DNA of 64,000 nucleotides from JAKAWQ01 sp035509315 (GTDB taxonomy: Bacteria > Pseudomonadota > Alphaproteobacteria > Acetobacterales > Acetobacteraceae), in assembly GCA_035509315.1 (NCBI GenBank), contig DATJLS010000033.1:201194-265193 (forward strand). The letters run 5' to 3'. Below, one piece after another: positions 17,667-25,984 of this stretch (its first letter is position 1; every line of letters starts with the position of its first letter). Position numbers and translations under genes: made by a program. Under the pieces are notes generated by a model. That model had not been told where the DNA came from. It saw only the letters and a list, made by a program, of their open reading frames with translations, and searched no databases.

Positions 17667-18530
17667 TCACCATGAGGGTTGCGCCAGCACCTGCTTAAGA
17701 TACCGCACGCTCTCCGCGATCGCTTCTTCTTCGTCCTCACCCCATTTCGGGTGCAGGTAGTCGATCTCGATCGCGAGCAAACCCGCATAGCCCGCCTTCG
17801 CGAGCAGCTCCAGCACAGCGGGAATATCGATGATGCCCTGGCCCAGCGGCACGCTCGGCCAGAAGGCGAAATCCCTTGGGCTGCCGCGCCAGGCCACGCT
17901 ATCCTTAAGATGCGTCGCACGCGTGTAAGGCGCGAGCTTCGCCGCCACCACCATCGGGTCTTCGAGCAAGCGCAGGTTATTGACCGTATCGAGACAGATG
18001 CCGAGCCAAGGCGAATCGATCTCCTCGATCAGCTCCACCAGCTCGTCGGCGAGAAAATCCATGTGATTCTCGATCGCCAACACCACTTCGGCTTCGCCTG
18101 CCGGCTTCACGATCTCACGCAGAAGCGGCAGCAGCCGCGCCTTGTGCTCGGGCCAGGAAGCTGGCCGCGTGCGCCGCCCGCCACAGCAGATCCGCATCAC
18201 CCTCGCCCCGACATCCTTCGCGAAGCCGATATGGGCGATCAAATCCTTTGCCGCCTCCGGGTTGGTGCCGGAGCCAAGCCCGCTCGGATGGCCCCAGGCC
18301 CAGACCGGCTCCAGGCCGGCTTCATCGAGCACGGCACGGAGCCGTGCTCGCATCTCCTCTCCGAGAGGCGGCATATAGCAGGCCTCGAGCGAAATTCCGG
18401 CAAGCTCGAGCGCCCCGGCGCGCGCGATCGCGTCCCAGATCGAGACGCGAACGCAAGGGTCGCGCTGGATCTCGGGGTACCAGTCTCCGAACTGGCGATG
18501 CCAGCAATAGGAATCGACGGCTGCTTTCAT
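17667..18530 (-). CDS. Sugar phosphate isomerase/epimerase-like TIM-barrel protein
   Basis: 287 residues with the xylose-isomerase-like barrel pattern: ISLEACYMPP near strand 2, VLAIENHMDFLADELVELIEEI (Glu metal ligand), LGICLDTVNN (Asp ligand), ATHLKDSVAW (His) and LLAIEIDYLHPKW (Glu ligand). These residues fit a divalent-metal epimerase/isomerase or dehydratase. The substrate is unknown. Its start ATG overlaps the stop of the upstream alpha/beta hydrolase (ATGA), and both belong to a leftward three-gene operon with a CoA-transferase. Confidence 0.85.
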   Translation of the reverse strand: MKAAVDSYCWHRQFGDWYPEIQRDPCVRVSIWDAIARAGALELAGISLEACYMPPLGEEMRARLRAVLDEAGLEPVWAWGHPSGLGSGTNPEAAKDLIAHIGFAKDVGARVMRICCGGRRTRPASWPEHKARLLPLLREIVKPAGEAEVVLAIENHMDFLADELVELIEEIDSPWLGICLDTVNNLRLLEDPMVVAAKLAPYTRATHLKDSVAWRGSPRDFAFWPSVPLGQGIIDIPAVLELLAKAGYAGLLAIEIDYLHPKWGEDEEEAIAESVRYLKQVLAQPSW

Positions 18531-19381
18531 CCCTCCTCACCGCCGGAGAGAAACGCGCCGATCGCCGCAATGCTGGCCGCATCTGCGAGCACCGGCGCAT
18601 GGCCTGCGTCCGGCACGATCAGGCTCTGTGCCCCTGAAGCCACCATCTTCTGCAAGGTCTCGGGCAATAGAAGATCGCTCTGCGCGCCGCGAACCGCGAG
18701 CACCGGGACGCGGATCTTCTCCCAGAGTCCCCACATATCGACATCCTTCGGCTCCTGGGCGCGGATCGGATCGGCGATCTTCGGATCGTAATTCAGCGCG
18801 AGCCTGCCATCCGGGAGCATGCGCGCGGAAGAACGCGCCATCGCCGCCCATCGCGCGTCCGAAAGATGGCCGAATGGCGCGTGGATGAGCCGCAGATGAG
18901 CCTCCAGCGCCGGCAAATCGGCAAAGCTCAGTGGGGCTGCCATCATATAGTCGCGAATCCGCGCGAGCGCAGCGACGGGAATGTGCGGGCCGATATCGTT
19001 CAGTACCATGCGTGTGATCGGTTGCCCCGCGGCAGCGGCAATCCCCATGCCGCAAATGCCGCCGAGCGATGTCCCCACCCACATCACCGGCCGGCCGATC
19101 GCGGCCAGAAGATGCGAAAGTGCCAGCACATAGACGGGTGGCTGATAAAGATCGCCGCGCGGCAGCCACTCCGAGCGTCCGCGGCCGGGCAGGTCCGGGG
19201 CGATCATCCGAAAACGGTCCGCCAGCGCCGACATCAGCGGATCGAAATCACGCCCGTTTCGCGTCAGCCCGTGCACGCATACCACGGGCTCGGCGGCTGG
19301 ATCGCCCATCTCCACATAGGCCATCCGATAGAACGCCCCGTCGATGAGCGCGCGCACCTCGCCTTCTCGCACCGACATCAA
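18527..19381 (-). CDS. Alpha/beta hydrolase
   Basis: 284 residues. Canonical fold: VVCVHGLTRNGRDFDPL (oxyanion HG), DLPGRGRS, nucleophile elbow GTSLGG with Ser105, and catalytic His in DAGHAPVL near the C-terminus. It is likely an esterase, lactonase or C-C hydrolase acting on an intermediate of the surrounding catabolic cluster. The second codon is also ATG (19378), which would overlap the upstream CoA-transferase stop exactly. It is the middle gene of a translationally coupled leftward operon. Confidence 0.88.
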   Translation of the reverse strand: MMSVREGEVRALIDGAFYRMAYVEMGDPAAEPVVCVHGLTRNGRDFDPLMSALADRFRMIAPDLPGRGRSEWLPRGDLYQPPVYVLALSHLLAAIGRPVMWVGTSLGGICGMGIAAAAGQPITRMVLNDIGPHIPVAALARIRDYMMAAPLSFADLPALEAHLRLIHAPFGHLSDARWAAMARSSARMLPDGRLALNYDPKIADPIRAQEPKDVDMWGLWEKIRVPVLAVRGAQSDLLLPETLQKMVASGAQSLIVPDAGHAPVLADAASIAAIGAFLSGGEEG

Positions 19382-20598
19382 AGGATTCCTTTCTCACGCA
19401 GCGCCGCAAGCGCGCCCTCGTCCAGACCGAGCCTTTCGCCGAGTACCGCATCCGTATGCTCTCCGAGCACAGGCGGTGGCTCGCGGTAATTCACCTTGCT
19501 CTCCGAGAGCCGTACCGGATTGGCAATCAGCCGCACACGCTCATCCTCGGGCAGCGCCTTGTGCTTCATCGCGAACACCATCTCGCGCGCGATCACTTGC
19601 GGGTCCGCGAACACGTCGGAAAGCCGGTTGATCGGCCCACAGCCGATCTTGAGCGCTTCGAGCTTCGCAACCCACCAAGCGGTCGGGTGCTGGCGCAACA
19701 CTGGTGTCAAGGTGTCGGTGACGAGCGTGCGGTTTTCCACCCGCTTTGCGTTGGTCGCGAATCGCGCATCCTCCAGCAGATGCTCGAGGCCGAAGCTCTT
19801 GCAGAAGCGGACAAAGGTCGCGTCATTCCCGATCGAAAGCACGATATGCCCATCCGCGGTCGGAAAGACCTGATAGGGCACGATGTTCGGATGCTGGTTG
19901 CCGAGCCGCGGCGGGTCCTCCCCCGTCGCGAGATAATTCATGCCCTGATTCGCGAGCCAGGCGATATGCGCATCGAGCATCCCGATATCGATCGCCTGCC
20001 CCCGCCCGCTCGCGTCCCGCTCACGCAGCGCGGCAAGAATACCGATGCAGCCATAAAGCCCGGCGAACAGGTCGGCCACTGGCACGCCCACTTTCTGCGG
20101 CAGCCCGTCCGGCTCGCCGGTCAGGCTCATCACCCCACCCATCGCCTGAATCAGGCTGTCATAGCCGGGCCGTGGCGCATAGGGCCCGGTCTGCCCGAAG
20201 CCGGTGATCGAGCAATAGATCAGGCGGGGGAACGCTGTCTTGAGATCGTCATATCCGAGCCCGTATTTCGCGAGCGCCCCGACCTTGAAGTTTTCCACCA
20301 GAATATCGCAATCGGCGACCAGCCGCCGTGCGATCGCCTGCCCCTCGGGCTTCGCGATATCCAGCGCGACCGATTTCTTGTTGCGGTTGACGCCGACGAA
20401 ATAGGCGCTCTCTTGCGTCCCCGGAATGAATGGCGGCGCGAAGCCCCTTGTATCGTCGCCCACGCCTGGCCGCTCGATCTTGATCACTTCCGCGCCGAGA
20501 TCGCCCAGCATCTGCGTGCAGGTCGGTCCCGCCAGCACGCGCGTCAAGTCGAACACGCGGATCCCCCTCAGTGGGCCCGTTGCAGCGATACCGCTCAT
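19378..20598 (-). CDS. CaiB/BaiF family (class III) CoA-transferase
   Basis: 406 residues beginning LRGIRVFDLTRVLAGPTCTQMLGDLGAEVIKIERP, the family signature. NRNKKSVALD and the catalytic aspartate Asp176 in GVPVADLFAGLYG follow, then MLDAHIAWLANQ. Such enzymes move CoA between organic acids (for example formyl-, carnitinyl- or 2-hydroxyacyl-CoA); the particular acid cannot be inferred. It is first in the leftward operon with the hydrolase and TIM-barrel genes, and divergent from the enolase-superfamily gene, with a shared 78-base promoter region. Confidence 0.92.
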   Translation of the reverse strand: MSGIAATGPLRGIRVFDLTRVLAGPTCTQMLGDLGAEVIKIERPGVGDDTRGFAPPFIPGTQESAYFVGVNRNKKSVALDIAKPEGQAIARRLVADCDILVENFKVGALAKYGLGYDDLKTAFPRLIYCSITGFGQTGPYAPRPGYDSLIQAMGGVMSLTGEPDGLPQKVGVPVADLFAGLYGCIGILAALRERDASGRGQAIDIGMLDAHIAWLANQGMNYLATGEDPPRLGNQHPNIVPYQVFPTADGHIVLSIGNDATFVRFCKSFGLEHLLEDARFATNAKRVENRTLVTDTLTPVLRQHPTAWWVAKLEALKIGCGPINRLSDVFADPQVIAREMVFAMKHKALPEDERVRLIANPVRLSESKVNYREPPPVLGEHTDAVLGERLGLDEGALAALREKGIL

Positions 20599-20676
20599 TC
20601 ACTCCTCTGCCTTGCCGGCTCCGATTTGCCGGTCCATCCTGAAGCGCCTGCTGACAGGGTCAAGCCGAGCCGGACG

Positions 20677-21789
20677 ATGAAGATCACCGACGTCACGCTC
20701 ACCCTCTTCGCCTGGGAGAATATCCCAGCGACTTTTTATGCGAAGAGTTCCGGCCGTCCCGCTGATGGGACGAGCGATCTCGGCTTGCTGCGCATCATCA
20801 CCGATGAAGGGCTGGAGGGCCATGCTTTTCTTGGCTCCTCGTCATGGCCTGCAAGCCAGGACGGCCCGGGCCTCGTCCGTTTCCTCAAGCCGCTGCTGCT
20901 CGGCGCCGACCCGCTGGAGCGCGAGCGGCTGAGCCTTCTCCTCTGGCAAAGAAGCCGCCAGGTCACGATCCGCGCGATCGGGGCGATCGATGTCGCGCTT
21001 TGGGACCTTGCCGGCAAGATCTCAGGCTTGCCCATCCACCGCTTGCTTGGCTCATGCCGCGCGAGCATCCCCGCCTATGCAAGCTCCCCCGTCCTTCCCT
21101 CCGCTTCCGCCTATATCGACCAGGCGCGCGAGATCAAGGCAGCCGGCTGGGCCGCGTACAAGATCCATCCGCCCCAGCGCGCAGCCGAGGATATCGCGGT
21201 GTGCGAAGCCGTTCGCCAGGCGGTCGGCGAATCCTACACGCTGATGCTCGATTCCACCTGGACCTATCATTATGCCGAAGCCGTGAAGGTTGGCCGCGCC
21301 ATCGAGCAGCTTGATTTCCACTGGTTCGAGGACCCGCTCGCCGACCAGGATCTCTATAATTACGTCAAGCTCAAGCAGAAGCTGGAAATCCCGGTCATCG
21401 CCACCGAATATCCCGCCCACGGGCTCGATGCCTATGTCCCCTGGCTCATGGAACGCGCGACCGACGCCCTGCGTGGCGATGTCGCAGTCAAGGGCGGCAT
21501 CACGACGCTGATCAAGGCCGCGCACCTCGCCGAGGCTTTCCACCTCGATTACGAGGTTCATCACGGCGGCAATTCGCTCAACAATCTCGCCAATCTCCAT
21601 GTCATCCTCGCCATCCCCAACACGAGCTTCTTCGAGGTTCTGCTGCCGGACGCCGCGCAGAAATATGGCCTCGCGGAGGATATCGCGGTGGACGGGAGCG
21701 GACTTGTCCACGCCCCCATCGGCCCCGGCCTCGGTGCCGCCATCGATTTCGAGCTGATCAAGGCCAGGACGATTTCCGTCCTCAGCTAA
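20677..21789 (+). CDS. Mandelate racemase/muconate lactonizing enzyme family (enolase superfamily) protein
   Basis: 370 residues. A capping domain (MKITDVTLTLFAWEN, GTSDLGLLRIITDEG) is followed by a barrel carrying KIHPP (catalytic Lys-x-His in strand 2), LDSTWTY (metal Asp), WFEDPL (metal Glu), IATEY (Glu) and HHGGNS (His). The His in the last motif fits acid-sugar dehydratases or racemases. The substrate is probably a sugar acid or hydroxy acid processed with the divergent CoA-transferase operon (inference). Start ATG 20677 is where similarity begins; the long upstream frame is antisense to the CoA-transferase. Confidence 0.9.
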   Translation: MKITDVTLTLFAWENIPATFYAKSSGRPADGTSDLGLLRIITDEGLEGHAFLGSSSWPASQDGPGLVRFLKPLLLGADPLERERLSLLLWQRSRQVTIRAIGAIDVALWDLAGKISGLPIHRLLGSCRASIPAYASSPVLPSASAYIDQAREIKAAGWAAYKIHPPQRAAEDIAVCEAVRQAVGESYTLMLDSTWTYHYAEAVKVGRAIEQLDFHWFEDPLADQDLYNYVKLKQKLEIPVIATEYPAHGLDAYVPWLMERATDALRGDVAVKGGITTLIKAAHLAEAFHLDYEVHHGGNSLNNLANLHVILAIPNTSFFEVLLPDAAQKYGLAEDIAVDGSGLVHAPIGPGLGAAIDFELIKARTISVLS

Positions 21790-22790
21790 TGCCGCTCTGC
21801 GAGGCGGATTCCTGGCGTCTGCAATATTCGCCGATGAAGATTGAAAGGACGGCTGCAGTCTCGCGCTCTTCGGTCCGCACGGCCGCCAGTACGTTCATCC
21901 ACCGGAAGCGCTCGCGGGCGAAATCCGCCGCACACCCGGCATCTCGAGCCTCCAGATCACATTCCATGAGGACTGCCCGCCCGAACGCCATCCCATGCCG
22001 CCGGGCGGCTTCCGCCTTGCCATCGTCAACGCCCACAATCTTGCCGCGGGCCAGGCCGCCCGCATGAAATGCGCCCGGTTTTCTTTGGAGATGCGGTCGA
22101 GAAAAACCGGATTCCTGAGGCGCAATCGACGAAGGTGGAGTCGTCGGGGGAGCGAATCGCGCGGGAAAACAGATGGCGAGAGCGGGATCCGTGAGCGCGA
22201 GCGACCTCATCGCGATCTAGAAACGATCGTAAGCGGATTTGCCTGCCCCGACGATCGGCGACCCTTGGCTTCCGACCGTGTTGACAATGCGGCCGGAAAC
22301 GTCGGCGCGGGGACACATCATGCGCGCGGTCTCGAGGACGTAGAAAATTCATCGTCACTGTTCGGGCGGGATGCTTTTGCATCCTGCATCGCGCATCTCA
22401 CGTCGCATCGTGAGCTTTCGAGCGGCGAGTTCGCATATTCTGGACGATCCTGGGCGTGGCACGCCCTTCCCTCTCCTTTCGCCTTGCCGAGCGGCAGCCA
22501 TTGGCTGTCCCACGCGCGGCTTGACGGGCGATACCGAGGCGTGTTTTGCCTGGCGGCAAGCGGACTCTCGCTTTGTTTTTTATCGAACCCATTCACGAGT
22601 ACCCGGATTGCTTCGCGCCTCTGGCCTGCTGTCCGGGAAGAGGAGCCGATGCCATGGTCACGCAAGCCTGTGCGGTCTTCGTGCCTTGCCTCCGCAACGT
22701 CGCCATGATCCTTGCCGATTCCAGCCTCGTCGCCAAATCGAGCCGGCATCTCGATCTTCCGTCGCCCCTCTGAACCGCGCCTCTTCGTCC
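21790..22790. other. 1-kb gap with a possible gene remnant and a repeat copy
   Basis: No intact gene is supported. In one plus-strand frame about 21860-22130 reads LALFGPHGRQYVHPPEALAGEIRRTPGISS, then a shift to RHPMPPGGFRLAIVNAHNLAAGQ. This looks protein-like but lacks a start, crosses frames and is unrecognised, so it may be a decayed gene. A diverged copy of the 102-bp repeat is at 22131-22217. The part from about 22400 on is AT-richer and may contain the promoter of the acylase gene. Confidence 0.4.
22131..22217 (+). repeat. Diverged copy of the 102-bp repeat
   Basis: It shares the blocks GGTGGAG, GCGGGAAAAC, GAGAGCGGGAT and GAGCGCGAGCGA in the same order and spacing as the units at 14593-14796, with many substitutions. 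Confidence 0.55.
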
Positions 22791-25127
22791 ATGCGAATTT
22801 TCCGCCGTGTCCTCGCGGGCGTGCTCCTGCTCCTTATCCTCGTGCTCGCCGCCGCGGGCGGGATCGTTTGGCTCACCCTGCCGCCCGGATCGCAGACCCT
22901 GCATATCGCCGGCCTCGCGGCTCCGGTCACGATCCGCATGGACCGGCATGGCGTGCCTTTCATCCGTGCCGCTTCGCTCACGGATGCGGCAACCGCGCTC
23001 GGCTATCTCCATGCGCGCGACCGGATGTTCCAAATGGATCTCCTGCGCCGCGCCACGTCCGGCCGCCTTTCGGCGCTCTTCGGTCCCGCCGCGCTCCCTT
23101 ATGACGAGCTGATGCGCACGCTCGGCCTCGCCGAACACGCGCAGGCGACGCTGGCCACGCTCCCTCCCGCCACGCGCGTGATGCTGGATGCCTATGCACG
23201 CGGCGTGAATGCCTGGATCGCGGCGCATGGCCGCTTCGCCGCCCCCCAATATCTCCTTTTCGGCGCTCCATCCCCCTGGAAACCGACCGATTCCCTTCTT
23301 TGGGGCGAGACGATGAGTCTTTCGCTGTCCGGCAACTGGCATACCGAACTTGCCCGCTTCGCCCTCCTTGGCCGCCTCCCACGAGACCGCATCCTCGCTC
23401 TCTGGCCGTCGTCGAACGAAATCGCGTCTATGGACGCCGCCCTCGCCCCCGCCTCGCGCTTCGCCGCCGCCCTGCTGCGTTTCCTGCCGCGCTTTCCCGC
23501 GCCCTTCACGGAGCCGGAAACGGCCTCGAACGAATGGGCGGTCTCCGGCCTCCGGAGCGCCACCGGCGCGCCGCTCTTGGCCGGCGATCCGCATCTCGGG
23601 CTCGATTTTCCCTCCCTCTGGTATCTCGTGCATATCGAGACGCCGGGGGCGACTCTGGTTGGCGCGACCGCGCCCGGCATTCCGTTCCTCGTGCTCGGCC
23701 ATAATCGTCACATCGCCTGGACCTTCACCGATACGGGCGCCGATACAGAGGATGTCTTCATCGAGACCGTGCTGCCCGACGGCCGCTACCTCACGCCGGA
23801 CGGCCCGCAGCCCTTCAAGATCCGCCGGGAGCGCATCAAGGTCCGTGGCCGCCCGGACGTGATCCTCACGGTGCGCAGCACACGCCACGGACCGGTCATC
23901 AGCGATCTCGGTCCCCATAAGGGCGGCCCCGTGATGGCGGTCGAGATGGCCGGCCTCGCGCCGGACGATATGGCCGCTGCCGGTCTCTTCGCGCTCGACC
24001 GCGCCCGGACGGTCGAAGATGCCGGCCGCGCCGCAGCCGAGATCTCGACCCCGGTCCTCAATCTCCTCGTCGCGGACCGCGCGCATATCGGTTATTTCAT
24101 GACCGGCCGCGTGCCCATTCGTCGCGCCGGAGACGGGGCGATGCCCGAGCCAGGCGCAAGCGGCGCTTATGACTGGACGGGCTTCGCCTCCGGCGACGTG
24201 CTGCCCCATATCGTGGATCCGCCCTCGGGGCGCTTGGTCAATGCCAATGAGCCGGTCGATCTTCCCGGCTTCTCGGTCTTTCTCTCACGTGATTCTTTCG
24301 GGCCCTGGCGGGCCCGGCGCATCCGCCGGATGCTCACCACCCGCCCGCGCGCCACGGTCGGGGACTTTGCCGCGATGCAGGCCGATCCCCTGAGCACCTT
24401 CGCCGGGCAGATCCTGCCGGTGCTTGAGCGCATCACGCCCCCGCCTGGTGCGCCGACGCGCGTGCTCGATCTGCTGCGCGCCTGGGACGGCGCGATGGAC
24501 CGCGATCTGCCCCAGCCGCTGATCTTCAATGGCTGGCTCCGCCGCTTTCGCGCCCTGATCTTTGCCCGTCTCGGCGTGCCCGATAACGGCGCCGCGCCTG
24601 GGCCCGAATTCCTGGCCGGCGTGCTTGCGAACGGCGGGAGCTCGTCCTGGTGCGGACCTGATCCCGCCAACGCAAATGCCGCCAACGAACGAAGAGATTG
24701 CGCGCCGTTGCTGACCACCGCCTTCGCCCAGGTGGTGGCAGAGTTCTCCTCCCGCTACGGGTCGGACCCGTCCAGCTGGCGCTGGGGCCGTGCCCATCCG
24801 GCCGTCTTCGTCGATCCCGTGCTCGCGCGGCTCCCTCTGCTCGGCTGGCTCACTGCCTGCCGCATCGCCGCGCCCGGCGATGACACCACCGTTGACCGTG
24901 GCGCGCCCGGCCGCGTTGGCTTCACCGATGTCCAGGGTGCCGAATACCGGGCGGATTATGATCTCGCAGATCTCGACCAGAGCCGCTTCATGATGGCGCC
25001 GGGCCAGGCGGGCGATCCTTTCGCATCCCATGCCTGCGATCTCGTCCGTCCCTGGCGGGACGGCGAGACCTTCGTGCTCGGCGCGCAGCCCGAAGGTGGC
25101 GGCATCACCATCCACCTTCTGCCCTGA
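22791..25127 (+). CDS. Penicillin acylase family protein (N-terminal nucleophile hydrolase)
   Basis: 778 residues. Residues 5-30 are a hydrophobic signal/anchor helix (VLAGVLLLLILVLAAAGGI), so the enzyme is exported or membrane-anchored. The small-subunit region shows VPFIRAASLTDAATALGYLHARDRMFQMDLLRR, typical of the family. The autocatalytic Ser, in TASNEWAVSG, is residue 246, followed by LLAGDPHLGL. Such enzymes hydrolyse amide bonds of beta-lactams, acyl-homoserine lactones or cyclic lipopeptides after self-cleavage. The start at 22791 gives the signal helix; the longer frame upstream is non-homologous. Confidence 0.92.
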   Translation: MRIFRRVLAGVLLLLILVLAAAGGIVWLTLPPGSQTLHIAGLAAPVTIRMDRHGVPFIRAASLTDAATALGYLHARDRMFQMDLLRRATSGRLSALFGPAALPYDELMRTLGLAEHAQATLATLPPATRVMLDAYARGVNAWIAAHGRFAAPQYLLFGAPSPWKPTDSLLWGETMSLSLSGNWHTELARFALLGRLPRDRILALWPSSNEIASMDAALAPASRFAAALLRFLPRFPAPFTEPETASNEWAVSGLRSATGAPLLAGDPHLGLDFPSLWYLVHIETPGATLVGATAPGIPFLVLGHNRHIAWTFTDTGADTEDVFIETVLPDGRYLTPDGPQPFKIRRERIKVRGRPDVILTVRSTRHGPVISDLGPHKGGPVMAVEMAGLAPDDMAAAGLFALDRARTVEDAGRAAAEISTPVLNLLVADRAHIGYFMTGRVPIRRAGDGAMPEPGASGAYDWTGFASGDVLPHIVDPPSGRLVNANEPVDLPGFSVFLSRDSFGPWRARRIRRMLTTRPRATVGDFAAMQADPLSTFAGQILPVLERITPPPGAPTRVLDLLRAWDGAMDRDLPQPLIFNGWLRRFRALIFARLGVPDNGAAPGPEFLAGVLANGGSSSWCGPDPANANAANERRDCAPLLTTAFAQVVAEFSSRYGSDPSSWRWGRAHPAVFVDPVLARLPLLGWLTACRIAAPGDDTTVDRGAPGRVGFTDVQGAEYRADYDLADLDQSRFMMAPGQAGDPFASHACDLVRPWRDGETFVLGAQPEGGGITIHLLP

Positions 25128-25192
25128 GGACGCATTGGCCCGTTGACCCGGAGCGAGCGGTTCGGGAACATGGCGTGTGGAGCGTCCACCGC

Positions 25193-25978
25193 ATGACCTA
25201 CAAGCCACCGCGCCGCCCGCAGTTCTTCTACACGACCGCCCCGCTGCCGTGCCCTTATGTCGCCGGCAGGATCGAGCGCAAGGTGGTGACGGAGATCACC
25301 AGTCCGGAGGCGGAAACGCTGCATGACCGGCTCTCGCGGGCCGGTTTCCGCCGCAGCCACAACATCGCCTATGCCCCGGTCTGTCCCGGGTGCAGTGCCT
25401 GTGTGCCGATCCGCATTCCGGTTGCCGCCTTCCAGCCCGACCGCTCGCAGCGCCGCGTGCTGCGCGCCAATGCCGGCGTGGACGGGTTCGAGGTGCCGGC
25501 CCGTGCGACGCCGGAACAGTTCCAGCTTTTTCAGCGCTATCAACGGGCACGCCATGGTGACGGCGACATGGCGACGATGAGTCTCTACGACTATCGCGCG
25601 ATGGTCGAGGACACTCCGATCGAGACCTTCGTCGTCGAGTTCCGTGACCCGCAGGACCGTCTGCTCGGCGCCTGCCTGACCGACAAGCTCGGGGACGGAC
25701 TCTCCGCCGTATACAGCTTCTTCGCCCCGGAGTTGAGGCGCCAAAGCCTCGGCACCTTCGCGATTCTTTGGCTGATCGCCCGCACGCGCGAGCTTGGGCT
25801 GCCTTATGTCTATCTTGGCTACTGGGTCGCAGAGAGCCGGAAGATGGCCTACAAGGCAAGCTTCCGCCCGAGCGAGGTGCTTTCCTGCGGCACTTGGCGG
25901 ATGCTCACGGATGCGGACCTCCAGCCGGACGAGGCGGGCGCCCATGTCGCGCCGCTCGTTCCCGCCAGCAGCGGATAG
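25193..25978 (+). CDS. bpt: Aspartate/glutamate leucyltransferase (arginyl-tRNA--protein transferase family)
   Basis: 261 residues. It transfers leucine from Leu-tRNA to N-terminal Asp/Glu of proteins, feeding the bacterial N-degron pathway (ClpS/ClpAP). Evidence: RPQFFYTTAPLPCPYVAGR at the start, RAGFRRSHNIAYAPVCPGCSACVPIRIP with the conserved cysteines, FQRYQRARHGDGDM, and LGYWVAESRKMAYKASFRP near the C-terminus. Start ATG 25193 was chosen because the family starts with this segment; six extra codons upstream are possible. It is convergent with the ABC transporter gene, only 6 bases apart. Confidence 0.94.
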   Translation: MTYKPPRRPQFFYTTAPLPCPYVAGRIERKVVTEITSPEAETLHDRLSRAGFRRSHNIAYAPVCPGCSACVPIRIPVAAFQPDRSQRRVLRANAGVDGFEVPARATPEQFQLFQRYQRARHGDGDMATMSLYDYRAMVEDTPIETFVVEFRDPQDRLLGACLTDKLGDGLSAVYSFFAPELRRQSLGTFAILWLIARTRELGLPYVYLGYWVAESRKMAYKASFRPSEVLSCGTWRMLTDADLQPDEAGAHVAPLVPASSG

Positions 25979-25984
25979 GATTTT

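Noticed and set aside
19456..20676. Long plus-strand open frame extending the enolase-superfamily gene upstream
   Set aside because: It is antisense to the well-supported CoA-transferase gene. Similarity to the family begins only at 20677.
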